The notes: generated from the sequence alone by a model not told the origin. A DNA stretch of 54,302 bases from Prevotella brunnea (GCF_008016795.1 NZ_SDIK01000011.1:1-54302), one strand, 5' to 3'; positions 33,952 through 43,524 are shown, counted from the first letter of the stretch. Numbers and translations: made by a program.

Positions 33952-33982
33952 TTGCACGTGCGAAAAAAAAACATTACTTTTG
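33952..33982 (+). promoter_or_regulatory. promoter of the tRNA-Val/tRNA-Tyr unit
   Basis: TTG (33952-33954), 20 bases, TACTTTTG (33975-33982), about 22 bases before the first tRNA. Confidence 0.75.
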
Positions 33983-34004
33983 CACCCGCTTACTGAAAAA
34001 GTAA

Positions 34005-34079
34005 GGGCGTTTAGCTCAGCTGGTTTAGAGCATCTGCCTTACAAGCAGAGGGTCGGCGGTTCGAATCCGTCAACGCCCA
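34005..34079 (+). tRNA. tRNA-Val (anticodon TAC)
   Basis: Cloverleaf with acceptor GGGCGTT/AACGCCC, D-loop TAGCTCAGCTGGTT, anticodon loop CTTACAA, and T-arm GGCGGTTCGAATCCGTC. The 3' CCA is not exactly encoded (ACCCA follows). Confidence 0.95.
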
Positions 34080-34085
34080 CCCATC

Positions 34086-34167
34086 GGGTAGTTTCCAGAG
34101 TGGCCAAATGGGGCAGACTGTAAATCTGCTGCTTCTTGCTTCGGTGGTTCGAATCCATCACTACCCA
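34086..34167 (+). tRNA. tRNA-Tyr (anticodon GTA)
   Basis: Acceptor GGGTAGT/ACTACCC, anticodon loop CTGTAAA, a long variable arm (class II) and T-arm GGTGGTTCGAATCCATC. It is 6 bases after tRNA-Val and shares its promoter. Confidence 0.95.
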
Positions 34168-34182
34168 CTCCACGCACACACC

Positions 34183-34214
34183 ACCGAATCCTTCATGAGG
34201 GTTCGGTTTTTTCT
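34183..34214 (+). terminator. terminator of the tRNA unit
   Basis: Stem ACCGAATCCT/AGGGTTCGGT (one G-T pair) followed by TTTTTT. Confidence 0.9.
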
Positions 34215-34315
34215 TTCCCCGCTTGGGAAAACAAGGGCTTGATTTCAAACTTTCCATCCGACCACCGCCACGAAAAAAGATGACAAAAACAGAAACCGGG
34301 GCATGCCTCCCAACC

Positions 34316-34435
34316 TGCTGATAATCAGAAGAATATTAATTGGGATTCAAAAGCTTGGCTTTTGCACTCCGATTCATGACCTTTTGCACTGCAAAAGGTA
34401 AGCTTTTGCCGGGCAAAAGTTAAGCTTTGCACGGG
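34316..34435 (+). repeat. dispersed repeat, copy C
   Basis: Begins TGCTGATAATCAGAAGAATA and continues with 22-bp spaced units: AAAAGCTTGGCTTTTGCA, CATGACCTTTTGCACTGC, AAAAGGTAAGCTTTTGCC, AAAAGTTAAGCTTTGCAC. It is the closest relative of copies A and B. Confidence 0.8.
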
Positions 34436-34547
34436 CGGCATAAAAAAATCAGGACACAACGGGCGAATTGCACACGATTCATGGGGAAAGGACACAACGG
34501 CGGAAAGATTTTCGGGAACGCATTTCACGGAATAAGAGATTTTTTTG

Positions 34548-34555
34548 TACATTTG
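34548..34555 (+). promoter_or_regulatory. candidate -7 element of the oxidoreductase gene
   Basis: TACATTTG, 16 bases before the start codon; a weak TTC lies 21 bases upstream. Confidence 0.5.
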
Positions 34556-34571
34556 CAAAAAAGACACGCAT

Positions 34572-35555
34572 ATGAAACAAATCAGTTGGGGCTTTATCGG
34601 ATGCGGCGACGTAACGGAACGCAAATCCGGACCAGCATTCAATTTAGTGGAAGGGTCGCACGTGGAAGCGGTGTTCAGCAGAAGTGTGAAAAAAGCACGC
34701 ACCTATGCCAACAAACATGGCATAAAACATTGGTACACCGATGCGCAACTGCTCGTGGACGACCCCAACGTGAATGCCATCTACATCGCAACGCCGCCTG
34801 CCATGCACGCCGCCTTCGCCATCATGGCCATGCGAGCCGGCAAACCCTGCTACATAGAGAAGCCATTGGCAGCATCGTATGAGGACTGCGTGCGCATCAA
34901 CCGCATATCGGAACAGACGGGAGTGCCCTGCTTCGTGGCTTATTATCGCAGACACCTGCCCTACTTTAATAAGGTGAGGGAAATCGTGGAGAGCGGCACC
35001 ATAGGGAAGGTGCTCACCGTGCAGGTGCGCTTTGCCGTTCCGCCACGCGACCTTGACTACGAGCTGAACGACAAACTGCCCTGGCGTCTGCAATCGAACA
35101 TTTCCGGAGGGGGCTATTTCTACGATTTGGCTCCCCACCAGCTCGACCTTCTGCAAAGTTTCTTCGGAATCATCGTGAAAGCACACGGATATGTTGCCAA
35201 CCGCGCCGGACTCTACGACGTGGAGGACACGGTGAACGCCGTGTTCAGCTTCGAGAGCGGACTCAACGGAAGTGGCGCGTGGAGCTTCGTGTCGCACGAG
35301 AGCGCAAGAGAAGACCGCATCGAAATCTTCGGAACCAAAGGGCGCGTGGCATTCTCGGTCTATACCTACGACCCCATCCACCTCTACACGGGAGAAGGTC
35401 GGCAGGACATCGAAGTGCCCAACCCCCCTTACGTGCAGCTGCCCCTCATCCGCTCGGTGGTAGAAGACCTGCAGGGCTTCGGGAAATGCGATTGTACAAG
35501 TGTCAGTGCCACACCCACCAATTGGGTGATGGACAGGATTTTAGAGAAGATATAA
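34572..35555 (+). CDS. Gfo/Idh/MocA-family NAD(P)-dependent oxidoreductase
   Basis: A 327-residue enzyme from the ATG at 34572; an upstream in-frame ATG at 34545 lies in the promoter. The N-terminal Rossmann fold shows ISWGFIGCGDVTERKSGP, IYIATPPAMHA and the catalytic-lysine motif CYIEKPLA. The C-terminal alpha/beta domain includes GGGYFYDLAPHQLDLLQ, with the His that often acts in catalysis. Members oxidise or reduce sugars and inositols, but the substrate is not evident. The next gene (DUF4421) begins 6 bases after the stop. Confidence 0.92.
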   Translation: MKQISWGFIGCGDVTERKSGPAFNLVEGSHVEAVFSRSVKKARTYANKHGIKHWYTDAQLLVDDPNVNAIYIATPPAMHAAFAIMAMRAGKPCYIEKPLAASYEDCVRINRISEQTGVPCFVAYYRRHLPYFNKVREIVESGTIGKVLTVQVRFAVPPRDLDYELNDKLPWRLQSNISGGGYFYDLAPHQLDLLQSFFGIIVKAHGYVANRAGLYDVEDTVNAVFSFESGLNGSGAWSFVSHESAREDRIEIFGTKGRVAFSVYTYDPIHLYTGEGRQDIEVPNPPYVQLPLIRSVVEDLQGFGKCDCTSVSATPTNWVMDRILEKI

Positions 35556-35561
35556 AGAAAA

Positions 35562-36740
35562 TTGCCGGCAACAAAATTCTTCCACCACCCCATCGGGACT
35601 TTCCTCCTGACGATGCTGCTCGCGGCAACATCGCTCTCCCACCTGTCCGCTCGCGCCCAAGTCGAAAAACAAGACACCGTAAGATGGATGCGCGTGGAGA
35701 AGAAAAGCGGATGGTACACGCGACAACTGAAGAAAGCGGAGAAGATGGCGCGCGGATTCAACAAGATAGACACCAACTACATCGAACCGCAACTCTACAA
35801 CTTCACCGTGATGTTGCAAAACACCAACAACTATGAGGTGTACAGACTCAACAACAAGGAAGGACAAAACATCGTGTTCGCACCGGAACCCAGCGTGCGC
35901 ATCGGACCATTCGTGGGATGGCAATGGATCTTCCTCGGCTATACACTCGACGTGAAGCACATCAACTTCGGCGGCGACGACAAACAACGACAGGAATACG
36001 ACCTGAGCCTGTACAGCTCCATGGTGGGCATGGATTTCTACTATCGGAAGACGGGCAACGACTACAAAATACGCAGTCTGAACCTCGGCACAAACATCGA
36101 CACACGCAACGTGGAAGGGTCGGATTTTGGCGGACTCACCTCCACCGTGAAAGGTCTGAACATCTATTACATCTTCAACCACAGCCGCTTCTCCTATCCG
36201 GCAGCATTCAGCCAAAGCACGGTGCAACGCCGCTCCGCAGGCAGCCCCCTCCTCGGAATTGGCTACACGAAACACACACTCTCGGTGAATTGGAACGAAC
36301 TGAACAAAATCATCACCGAAAAACTCGGCAACAAAGCCGATGAAGCCGGACTGGACAGCACAATGATGTTCGGACGAGTGAAATACTCCAACATAAGCAT
36401 CTCGGGCGGATATGCCTACAACTGGGTGTTCGCACACAATTGGCTCATGGCAGGGTCGATAACGCTGGGGCTGGCTTACAAACGAACCAAAGGCGACATG
36501 GAACACCGACGCTTCTCGCTCAGGCAATTTTCAACCAAAAACCTCAATATAGACGGAACGGCACGCTTCGGCATCGTATGGAACAACACCCGGTGGTACG
36601 CGGGAACAAGTGCCATACTGCATGCCTACAACTACAGGCGAAGCCAATTCTCCACCAACAACCTCTTCGGAAACATCAACATTTACGCGGGGTTCAACTT
36701 CGGAAGAAAGGGGAAAAAGAAAAAAAACAAGGCAAAATGA
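35562..36740 (+). CDS. DUF4421 outer-membrane-type protein
   Basis: A 392-residue protein from a TTG start at 35562, chosen because it gives a full signal peptide (IGTFLLTMLLAATSLSHLSARAQ); the first internal ATG would cut it short. The mature part is rich in beta strands with alternating aromatic residues (FVGWQWIFLGYTLDVKH, FYYRKTGNDYKIRSLN, ISGGYAYNWVFAHNWLMAGSI) and ends in GFNFGRKGKKKKNKAK. It fits DUF4421, probably a small barrel in the outer membrane, role unknown. It overlaps the DUF1460 gene by 4 bases. Confidence 0.8.
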   Translation: MPATKFFHHPIGTFLLTMLLAATSLSHLSARAQVEKQDTVRWMRVEKKSGWYTRQLKKAEKMARGFNKIDTNYIEPQLYNFTVMLQNTNNYEVYRLNNKEGQNIVFAPEPSVRIGPFVGWQWIFLGYTLDVKHINFGGDDKQRQEYDLSLYSSMVGMDFYYRKTGNDYKIRSLNLGTNIDTRNVEGSDFGGLTSTVKGLNIYYIFNHSRFSYPAAFSQSTVQRRSAGSPLLGIGYTKHTLSVNWNELNKIITEKLGNKADEAGLDSTMMFGRVKYSNISISGGYAYNWVFAHNWLMAGSITLGLAYKRTKGDMEHRRFSLRQFSTKNLNIDGTARFGIVWNNTRWYAGTSAILHAYNYRRSQFSTNNLFGNINIYAGFNFGRKGKKKKNKAK

Positions 36741-37729
36741 GCAGATTACATGGATTTTACGGAGCACTCGTCGCGGCAACACTGCTGACAGCCTGCAACG
36801 CAAGTGCCAACAAAACAGCGAAAACAAAACAAACGGAAAACACCGAAAAACAAGCGGAAACAGAAAAGGACACGGCACAAACAACCCACGAGCAGACAAC
36901 CACCATGCAACTGTCCGCCACCGCCGAAGACTCTGCCGGCGTGGAACGCTTGTTGAGCCAATTGGTGCACGACGAGAAACAACTCGCAGAGAGCGAACTA
37001 ATCTTGCGCGTGGCACGCAGCTTCATCGGAACACCCTACGTGGCACACACGCTCGACCGCAACAAAGAGGAACAACTCACCGTGAACCTAAGAGAAATGG
37101 ATTGCACCACATTCCTCGAAAACGTGGCAGCCATCGCACTGTGCGCAAACAGGGGGAAAACCTCCTTCGGCGACTTCGCCAACCTGCTGAGACAAATTCG
37201 CTATCGGGGCGGAAAAATAAGCTATGAGAACCGGCTGCATTATTATCAATGGTGGGTAACAGACAACGAAAAAATGGGACTGGTAAGGGAAATCCATACA
37301 CCCAACCCACCCTTCACCGAAGTGCAGAAACTGAAAATCAACTACATGAGCCAAAACAGCAACGCCTACGACATGCTGCGCAACCACCCCGAACGCATCA
37401 GCCGAATCAAAGAAATGGAAGACAAAACCAACGGCACCAACGTGCGCTACATTCCCAAAAAAGAACTGAAAAACTCCAAACTGCTCAGAACCGTCATCCG
37501 CGACGGCGACCTCATTGCCATCGTTACCAACAAGAAAAATTTGGACACAACACACCTCGGCATCGCCGTATGGCACCACGACGGACTCCACCTCATCAAC
37601 GCATCAAGCCTGAAGAAAAACCAAAACTCAGTAATCGAACCCGAAGAAACACTCTACGATTACCTTGCCGAACGCCCCCACAATCCCGGCATCCGCGTTG
37701 CACGCCTCTGCCTCTCCAAAATAAAGTAA
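36737..37729 (+). CDS. DUF1460 lipoprotein, amidase/NlpC-P60-like peptidoglycan enzyme
   Basis: A 330-residue protein. The ATG at 36737 overlaps the upstream stop (ATGA) and gives a lipoprotein signal ending LLTAC (Cys20). A Lys/Thr/Gln-rich linker follows (about 25-65). The DUF1460 domain holds the catalytic Cys in REMDCTTFLENV (near 121), the region RYRGGKISYENRLHYYQWW, and a His in TTHLGIAVWHHDGLHLINAS (near 272). The family is annotated as N-acetylmuramoyl-L-alanine amidase-like, with a papain-like fold that cuts cell-wall peptides. Its location is the periplasmic face of a membrane. Confidence 0.88.
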   Translation: MSRLHGFYGALVAATLLTACNASANKTAKTKQTENTEKQAETEKDTAQTTHEQTTTMQLSATAEDSAGVERLLSQLVHDEKQLAESELILRVARSFIGTPYVAHTLDRNKEEQLTVNLREMDCTTFLENVAAIALCANRGKTSFGDFANLLRQIRYRGGKISYENRLHYYQWWVTDNEKMGLVREIHTPNPPFTEVQKLKINYMSQNSNAYDMLRNHPERISRIKEMEDKTNGTNVRYIPKKELKNSKLLRTVIRDGDLIAIVTNKKNLDTTHLGIAVWHHDGLHLINASSLKKNQNSVIEPEETLYDYLAERPHNPGIRVARLCLSKIK

Positions 37730-37758
37730 CGAAAAAAAAAATAAATCAGGAAAAATCC

Positions 37759-37789
37759 TTGCACATACAAAAGAAAAAACGTAACTTTG
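37759..37789 (+). promoter_or_regulatory. promoter of rho
   Basis: TTG (37759-37761), 20 bases, TAACTTTG (37782-37789), followed by a leader of about 80 bases. Confidence 0.8.
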
Positions 37790-37809
37790 CCCCTGTTTTT
37801 TAACATACG

Positions 37810-37834
37810 CGGGGTTTCCGGTCTCGAAACCCCG
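37810..37834 (+). promoter_or_regulatory. hairpin in the rho leader
   Basis: Perfect 9-bp stem CGGGGTTTC/GAAACCCCG with a 7-base loop, then TTTCTC. It sits between the promoter and the start codon and could act as an attenuator. Confidence 0.6.
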
Positions 37835-37872
37835 TTTCTCACAAAATTAAAATCTCGCACACATAATTATTT

Positions 37873-39771
37873 ATGTTAAGTAAAGAAGACTTATTGGGCA
37901 AAAACATTTCCGAGTTGAAAGAAATTGCCGACAAAATTAACGCTGATTATAAGAAAGACGATGATAAGGAAGAACTTATCTACGCGATTTTAGACAGACA
38001 GGCAATGAATGCCGGAGCAACACACCCCTTGGAAACCACCAAGAGAAAACGTACCAGAATAGCACGAAAAGACACCGACAGAGTGTACACCGTTCATGGG
38101 AAAGAAGGCGAAAACTTCGACGTTCAGAAAAACAAACCCATGGGAGCACAACAACCACAACCCTCACTGTTTAAGGACATTCCCGAAGAAACAACCGAAC
38201 AAGAAGAAAAAACCGAGGAACCGGTAAAACCAACAAGACAAACGCGGAAAAAAGAAACGACAAAGGCAAAGCCGGAGGAGAAAAAAGCAGAAAAAGAAGA
38301 ACCGCAAAGCGAACAGTCCGAAACGAACAACACAACGGAAGAAACCGCCGAACAGAAAAACGAAAAGGAGGAGGCACAAACCGACACAAACCTTATCGAA
38401 CAACTGCAAGCCAAGGTGAACGCCCACAACGAACAGAACGGAACAAAAACGGCAGACACCGGAGGAAAAGTGTGGGAAGGCGACCCGGGAGACGGCACCG
38501 ACTTCATCACCGTGGTGGACATACCGGTGGAAGACCAAGGCGCACTGCCGGACTACAACATGCTCGACCGACCCACAATGCCCGCGGGAAACAACCGGCC
38601 GACATTCTATCAAGACCATTCCACACAGGCAGACCACAACAAATTCGACTTCAGCGACATTATCACCGCCAACGGCGTCTTGGAAGTCATGCCCGACGGA
38701 TACGGATTTCTAAGGTCGAGCGACTACAACTATCTCTCCTCACCCGACGATGTGTACGTCGCAGTCAATCAGGTGAAACAATACGGATTGAAGACCGGAG
38801 ACGTAGTGGAATGTCATGTACGACCACCACGCGCCGGAGAAAAATATTTCCCACTGACCTCCATTGACAAAATAAACGGCAGACAACCCGGCGAAGTACG
38901 CGACCGCGTGGCTTTCGAACACCTCACACCACTCTTCCCGGACGAGAAATTCACACTCTGCGGCGACCCGGCAACCACCAATCGCTCCACACGCGTGGTA
39001 GATCTCTTCTCACCCATCGGAAAAGGACAACGCGCCCTCATCGTGGCACAACCCAAAACAGGTAAGACCATCCTGATGAAAGACATTGCCAACGCCATCG
39101 CAGCAAACCACCCGGAAGCATACCTGATGATGCTGCTCATAGACGAACGACCGGAGGAGGTTACCGACATGGCACGCACCGTAAACGCAGAGGTCATTGC
39201 CTCTACATTCGACGAACCGGCAGAACGACACGTGAAAATAGCAGGCATCGTACTGGAGAAAGCAAAGAGAATGGTGGAATGTGGACACGATGTAGTCATC
39301 TTCCTCGACTCCATCACACGACTGGCACGCGCCTACAACACCGTGGCACCGGCTTCGGGAAAAGTACTTACGGGAGGTGTGGATGCCAACGCCCTGCAAA
39401 AGCCAAAACGATTCTTCGGAGCAGCACGCAACATCGAGGGAGGCGGCTCGCTCACCATCATAGCCACGGCACTCATCGACACGGGATCGAAAATGGACGA
39501 GGTAATCTTTGAAGAATTCAAGGGTACGGGAAACATGGAACTGCAACTCGATCGCAACCTCAGCAACAAACGCATCTTCCCGGCAGTGAACCTCGTGGCA
39601 TCGAGCACACGCCGAGACGACTTGCTACACAACAAGACCACGCTCGACCGCATGTGGATTTTGCGCAAGAACATCGCCGACATGACATCGCTGGAAGCAA
39701 TGAACGTAGTCAGCACTCAACTGGAAAGAACAAAAGACAACGAAGAATTCCTACTGTCAATGAACGGATAA
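37873..39771 (+). CDS. rho: transcription termination factor Rho
   Basis: A 632-residue hexameric RNA helicase that ends transcription. Residues 1-43 are the Rho N-terminal helical domain ([20 protein letters not shown]). Residues about 60-230 are a Glu/Lys/Thr-rich low-complexity insert typical of Bacteroidota. Residues about 260-325 are the RNA-binding cold-shock fold ([20 protein letters not shown]). The ATPase follows with Walker [10 protein letters not shown] (near 391-399), [24 protein letters not shown], the Q-loop [20 protein letters not shown] and the R-loop [18 protein letters not shown]. coli Rho has 419 residues; the excess is the insert. It has its own promoter and a hairpin in the leader. 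Confidence 0.97.
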   Translation: MLSKEDLLGKNISELKEIADKINADYKKDDDKEELIYAILDRQAMNAGATHPLETTKRKRTRIARKDTDRVYTVHGKEGENFDVQKNKPMGAQQPQPSLFKDIPEETTEQEEKTEEPVKPTRQTRKKETTKAKPEEKKAEKEEPQSEQSETNNTTEETAEQKNEKEEAQTDTNLIEQLQAKVNAHNEQNGTKTADTGGKVWEGDPGDGTDFITVVDIPVEDQGALPDYNMLDRPTMPAGNNRPTFYQDHSTQADHNKFDFSDIITANGVLEVMPDGYGFLRSSDYNYLSSPDDVYVAVNQVKQYGLKTGDVVECHVRPPRAGEKYFPLTSIDKINGRQPGEVRDRVAFEHLTPLFPDEKFTLCGDPATTNRSTRVVDLFSPIGKGQRALIVAQPKTGKTILMKDIANAIAANHPEAYLMMLLIDERPEEVTDMARTVNAEVIASTFDEPAERHVKIAGIVLEKAKRMVECGHDVVIFLDSITRLARAYNTVAPASGKVLTGGVDANALQKPKRFFGAARNIEGGGSLTIIATALIDTGSKMDEVIFEEFKGTGNMELQLDRNLSNKRIFPAVNLVASSTRRDDLLHNKTTLDRMWILRKNIADMTSLEAMNVVSTQLERTKDNEEFLLSMNG

Positions 39772-39922
39772 GCAAAGCTCGAAAACAACTTGACACTATG
39801 AAATGTTAAATATAGTAAATAATTCCAAGGTGGATGAACTTATGAAGCGTAATATTAGAAGTTCTTTAATTGTAGCGTTTGCAAGTTCTAAGTTATGGAA
39901 ACTTTAATTAATTGAAATACTC

Positions 39923-40939
39923 ATGAAAAGACTATGTTTTGTATTGATAACCTTCTGTCTTTTAGGATTAGAGTCAAAGGCGCAGAAGGTTTTGACAAAC
40001 AGCGTCACACAGACACCGGTTGGTGGCGCTTTGGTGATGGACTCAGAGGGGCATTTGTTGGGAATAACCAAAGAGGACGGTCTGTTGACCGCCGAAATGC
40101 TGTCGGTTGGAAAGATTGATGTAGTGCATTCCGCCTTCGAACCTGTCGAATTTCAGATTAATGGGGGAGCGGAAGAGAATCTGGAGATGACCCCTATTGT
40201 CAGTTCGGTTTCAGTTCGAGGCAAGGATAAACCTAAGGCCGACTATGTGAAATTGAGAGGTTGGCAACGAAACTATCAATTCGAGAATAAGAATCTCACG
40301 TTCATTACGGAGGGAGTCGTGGAGTATTTCATCCCAATCAATGGAAAAGGAAAGATAAAGTATCGTACTGAGGGGTTGCGACAACTCATGGCTAAGGGTA
40401 TGACCAAATCTTATGATGTAACGAAAGTGAACCTTTTTGAGCGTCAGCCTTTGGTGGCCAAAGATAAAAAGGTCGTTTCCAAGACAGCAGATGCCACAGT
40501 TTGGAAAATCATGAAAGCCGGTCAGCCGTTTGGAATTCAGTACGATATGCCTGGGGGCAACCATTCTTTGATTGAGATTCCCGACGCCATAGCAGGAGAT
40601 ACGGTCAAGTTCAAATTCTTTGTGGTAAAGTTCAAATTCAATTATATAAGTGTTGGGCAGATGTTCACACCGTATCGGGAAGATGGAAAATACACCATGG
40701 GCGATTTATCCCTCAGCCATACGTTCTATTCAGTCAATTCCAGTGTAAAGAAGAAAGAGGTTGTCTATAACTATGTTGAGGATTTCTATACCGTAGAGGC
40801 TGAATATCTGACAAAAGACGAAGCCAAGCGGCAGATGAAGATCAAAAATAGCAAGGAGGCAGTTGAGCTTCTGCCCAATGTACCAGCCTTGAGCAAAGCA
40901 CTTATGAGGGCAAAGCATGACTTTGTTCCTTCAAAATAG
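39923..40939 (+). CDS. secreted protein of unknown function
   Basis: A 338-residue protein. Signal peptide MKRLCFVLITFCLLGLESKAQ. Residues about 25-85 resemble a small carboxypeptidase-regulatory-like domain (LTNSVTQTPVGGALVMDSEGHLLGITKEDG). The rest is mixed alpha/beta (LRGWQRNYQFENKNLTFITEGVVEYF, YNYVEDFYTVEAEYLTKDEAKRQ) and is not recognised. It is probably periplasmic or outer-membrane associated. It is monocistronic; a strong hairpin terminator lies at 41138-41182. Confidence 0.7.
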   Translation: MKRLCFVLITFCLLGLESKAQKVLTNSVTQTPVGGALVMDSEGHLLGITKEDGLLTAEMLSVGKIDVVHSAFEPVEFQINGGAEENLEMTPIVSSVSVRGKDKPKADYVKLRGWQRNYQFENKNLTFITEGVVEYFIPINGKGKIKYRTEGLRQLMAKGMTKSYDVTKVNLFERQPLVAKDKKVVSKTADATVWKIMKAGQPFGIQYDMPGGNHSLIEIPDAIAGDTVKFKFFVVKFKFNYISVGQMFTPYREDGKYTMGDLSLSHTFYSVNSSVKKKEVVYNYVEDFYTVEAEYLTKDEAKRQMKIKNSKEAVELLPNVPALSKALMRAKHDFVPSK

Positions 40940-41137
40940 CAGATTAACCTCAAACCGGTCATTAACGTCTGTGCTGATTTTATTTGACTACCGATCAGTT
41001 TGTTTGTCGTGCTTTTGAAGACGTAGTGGGTAGAAGCGAGAGAAAATTGCAGGGTTGTTGACAACAAGAGAGTTAAATCAGGTGATAAGCCATATTGTTA
41101 TCAACCAATTGTGAGCGTGTGAGCTAATAACTGTTAT

Positions 41138-41182
41138 GTAATGGAAATTTGGAACTTTTTCAGCCTTCCAAATTTCCATTAC
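41138..41182. terminator. 17-bp perfect hairpin between convergent genes
   Basis: GTAATGGAAATTTGGAA (41138-41154) pairs perfectly with 41166-41182 around an 11-base loop. It probably terminates the 39923-40939 gene. Confidence 0.75.
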
Positions 41183-41197
41183 GCCGGAAAAATCAAT

Positions 41198-41235
41198 CTC
41201 GTGGGGATTGTAAACCCTGTGTTTGTCCCCACGAG
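41198..41235 (-). terminator. hairpin after the leftward DUF1648 gene
   Basis: Perfect 10-bp stem CTCGTGGGGA/TCCCCACGAG, 36 bases beyond the stop codon of the leftward gene. No long T run. Confidence 0.6.
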
Positions 41236-41270
41236 GGATTGGAATTGCAACGGTTCGCAATGGAACAGCC

Positions 41271-41714
41271 CTACTTCCTTACGCGATAGATTCTTATGAC
41301 GTGCCAAACGACATCGGAAAGAAGAAGGAAAAAAAGAAGAAAGAGAAGAACATTGTGCAGCGGGACAAGTTGCGCCACGGCAAGAACAACATAGAAAAGG
41401 GCAAGGGTGATGAGGAACGTGGCACGACTCATCATCGACACTATCAACGGATGAGCAGCCACCTTGTTCGTAACGGCAAAGGGGAGGTTCACAAGGGTGT
41501 GCCGCCGACTATAGCGCAAGAGCAGATAGATGAACACGGAAAGGGCAGAAAGCGGAAGGATGAGCCACGACCTGCCATAGCCCCACGCACTTTCGAGGGC
41601 TTCCCAATGAGCAGGGATGGCAATCTCGTCGGTGGTGAGATAGAACCACAACGCCACCCCCACATTGAGGGCGGTGAAAAGGGCAGAGAGAAGATTGATA
41701 AATTTATTCCACAT
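41271..41714 (-). CDS. DUF1648-type small membrane protein
   Basis: A 147-residue protein with four membrane helices (about 8-26, 47-65, 93-115, 117-135). The start LLSALFTALNVGVALWFYLTTDEIAIPAHW resembles DUF1648, where IPxHW is a recognisable motif. Similar proteins sit in membrane complexes or sporulation-related regulators, but here nothing more can be said. It is the second gene of a leftward pair, 12 bases after the previous stop. Confidence 0.7.
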   Translation of the reverse strand: MWNKFINLLSALFTALNVGVALWFYLTTDEIAIPAHWEALESAWGYGRSWLILPLSALSVFIYLLLRYSRRHTLVNLPFAVTNKVAAHPLIVSMMSRATFLITLALFYVVLAVAQLVPLHNVLLFLLFFLLLSDVVWHVIRIYRVRK

Positions 41715-41726
41715 GTCGCTCCCCCC

Positions 41727-42149
41727 CTACTCTATCGGTTCTATTCGCGGATTCTTAATGTCGGGCCGGCGGACACTGACGTCGGGCACGGCGGTGCGTT
41801 CCTCTGCCTTCACACCCGGTTCTTCCTTTGCGACAGGTGGCGTGGAGGGCACGACGATGGGTTCCGGCTCGGGAATTTTCTCACCGGTTTCGCTCTCATC
41901 GGCGGGCACATAGTCCACCTTCTTGTTTTCCTTCACCTGCACTTCTTCGGCTTCTTCCTTCGTCAGCACGGGTATCTTCGATGTGGTGTCCACTCCGATG
42001 ACCGTTCCGGACATATCCACCTCGTATTTCCTCGGTGGTGCCATGTCGCGCGTGGCCATGAGGATTGCCAACAAGAGCGAACCGAAGACCAGCACGGCGG
42101 CGCAGATTGCCACGGGCAGGGTGTATGTGGGTTTCTTTTTCGGTTTCAT
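41727..42149 (-). CDS. membrane-anchored Pro/Glu-rich protein
   Basis: A 140-residue protein. Basic start (MKPKKKPTYT), one membrane helix at about 12-31 (VAICAAVLVFGSLLLAILM), then an extracytoplasmic tail rich in Pro, Glu and Val (EPEPIVVPSTPPVAKEEPG) that looks extended. Such tails span the periplasm in TonB-like and cell-wall proteins, but there is no TonB C-terminal domain. Not recognised. The promoter is at 42200-42231. Confidence 0.65.
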   Translation of the reverse strand: MKPKKKPTYTLPVAICAAVLVFGSLLLAILMATRDMAPPRKYEVDMSGTVIGVDTTSKIPVLTKEEAEEVQVKENKKVDYVPADESETGEKIPEPEPIVVPSTPPVAKEEPGVKAEERTAVPDVSVRRPDIKNPRIEPIE

Positions 42150-42199
42150 AACGGTCTGTTCTCCATCGCGCTCCCATGGGTTTCATGGAAGCGACACGG

Positions 42200-42231
42200 C
42201 AAATTTACGCAAAATATTCAAAACCGCCAAA
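42200..42231 (-). promoter_or_regulatory. promoter of the leftward membrane-protein pair
   Basis: On the minus strand TTTG (42228-42231), 20 bases, TAAATTTG (42200-42207), about 50 bases before the start codon. Confidence 0.75.
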
Positions 42232-42475
42232 CTGCCATGCCACGAATTTCGTTTCTTTTTTCCATTGCCGATGGGTACGCTTTTATTGCACTTCGTTTTG
42301 GAGCTTACATTCGTTTCTCCCCAAAATTTGTTCCCCTGCCCGATGGCGCACCGGTGCGTGTTCACTCCCTCCGCCCCTACCGAGTTCCGCGCACCAATCT
42401 TTAACCTTCGCATGAATTTCAATTAACTTTCCATAAAATAACGATGAAAACGTCTTGAATTCGAGTAATAATTCC

Positions 42476-42483
42476 TATTTTTG
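42476..42483 (+). promoter_or_regulatory. candidate -7 element of the HaeIII-like operon
   Basis: TATTTTTG, with TTG 18 bases upstream (42455-42457), slightly short of the usual spacing. The start codon is 50 bases downstream. The stretch from 42232 to here shows nothing else. Confidence 0.5.
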
Positions 42484-42532
42484 CAACATTATACCAACTC
42501 CCCATCGGGATGAATTCCCATGGAAACGCAAA

Positions 42533-43492
42533 ATGAGCAAATTAAGTAACAACCACGGAAGGGCTTATGAATTCGCCTGTTTGAACGCACTGCGGGATGC
42601 CATCGCGAGGGTGAGGTCTGTCGAGATTTTCAAGAACAGCAGTTTTGAAGCTGCCGAAAACGCGTGGAACACTCTTTGCGAGAGCAACCGGACATTATAC
42701 ACACTCAGTGCATTATCTACGATAGACACGATATTCGCATTGGAGCCAAACATAATGGAGAGAAATGGCGAAGATGACGTACTGACCTTATATATCCAAC
42801 CCGATAAGCGAGGCGAAACAGCCGATGTAAGGGACATCATCATCGAACGAAAGGATATTGTATGGGAAATAGGCTTGAGCATTAAGCACAACCATCAAGC
42901 CGTTAAGCACAGCAGAATAGCGAAAAATCTTGATTTCGGAAGCAAATGGTACGGTATCCCATGCTCGGAAACCTATTGGAAAGAAATAAAACCGGTATTC
43001 GATGTTCTGGAAAGGGAAAAAACAAAAGGAACTTTATTCAAAGACTTGGTCGGGAAAGAAGAAAAAGTCTATGTTCCACTACTCAATGCGTTCGCGAAGG
43101 AAATAACGACACAAGTCAGGAAACACCCTGAAATTCCCAAAAAGCTGATTGAATACTTATTAAGCAGATACGACTTTTACAAGGTTGTCAGCACTGACGA
43201 GAAACGTCTGACAACAATCCAGTCGTTCAATATGTATGGGACGCTCAACCTACCGGGAAAATATTCCAAACCCACCTTGAAAGTCCCACATATTCAATGC
43301 CCCAAACATTTGCTACACATCGGCTTTAAGCCCAACAGCAAAACCTCCCTACTCTTGTGTTTGGACAACGGATGGCAGTTTTCATTCCGACTGCACAACG
43401 CGGAAAAGCAAGTAAACACATCATTGAAGTTCGACATACAGATTGTGGGGATGCCGGCGGAAATCAATATAAAATTCAATTGCAAATGGTAA
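42533..43492 (+). CDS. type II restriction endonuclease, HaeIII-like (predicted GGCC)
   Basis: A 319-residue protein from the ATG at 42533; an in-frame ATG at 42455 overlaps the promoter. It matches what I recall of the R.HaeIII family: N-terminal NNHGRAYEFACLNALRDAI, the likely nuclease core VRDIIIERKDIVWEIGLSIKHNHQAVKHSR, and the ending HIGFKPNSKTSLLLCLDNGWQFSFRLHNA. Length is close to R.HaeIII. The next gene, 32 bases downstream, is a HaeIII-type cytosine methyltransferase, which strongly supports the call. Cleavage at GGCC is inferred from family, not shown. The AT-richer composition than the surrounding genes suggests acquisition. Confidence 0.88.
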   Translation: MSKLSNNHGRAYEFACLNALRDAIARVRSVEIFKNSSFEAAENAWNTLCESNRTLYTLSALSTIDTIFALEPNIMERNGEDDVLTLYIQPDKRGETADVRDIIIERKDIVWEIGLSIKHNHQAVKHSRIAKNLDFGSKWYGIPCSETYWKEIKPVFDVLEREKTKGTLFKDLVGKEEKVYVPLLNAFAKEITTQVRKHPEIPKKLIEYLLSRYDFYKVVSTDEKRLTTIQSFNMYGTLNLPGKYSKPTLKVPHIQCPKHLLHIGFKPNSKTSLLLCLDNGWQFSFRLHNAEKQVNTSLKFDIQIVGMPAEINIKFNCKW

Positions 43493-43524
43493 AAAAACAT
43501 TCATAAAACACCAGGGGATTAAAG

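Noticed and set aside
31989..33974. Leftward 661-codon frame opposite the DUF4230/MATE genes
   Set aside because: Same shadow effect; the plus strand has clear protein families and the antisense composition (His/Glu/Val/Cys rich) matches none.
39803..39907. 34-codon frame before the secreted-protein gene
   Set aside because: Short, with no ribosome site or family; kept only as a possible leader peptide.
41223..42404. Rightward 393-codon frame across two leftward membrane-protein genes
   Set aside because: Low-complexity Lys/His/Arg sequence that crosses a terminator hairpin and a consensus promoter of the leftward genes.
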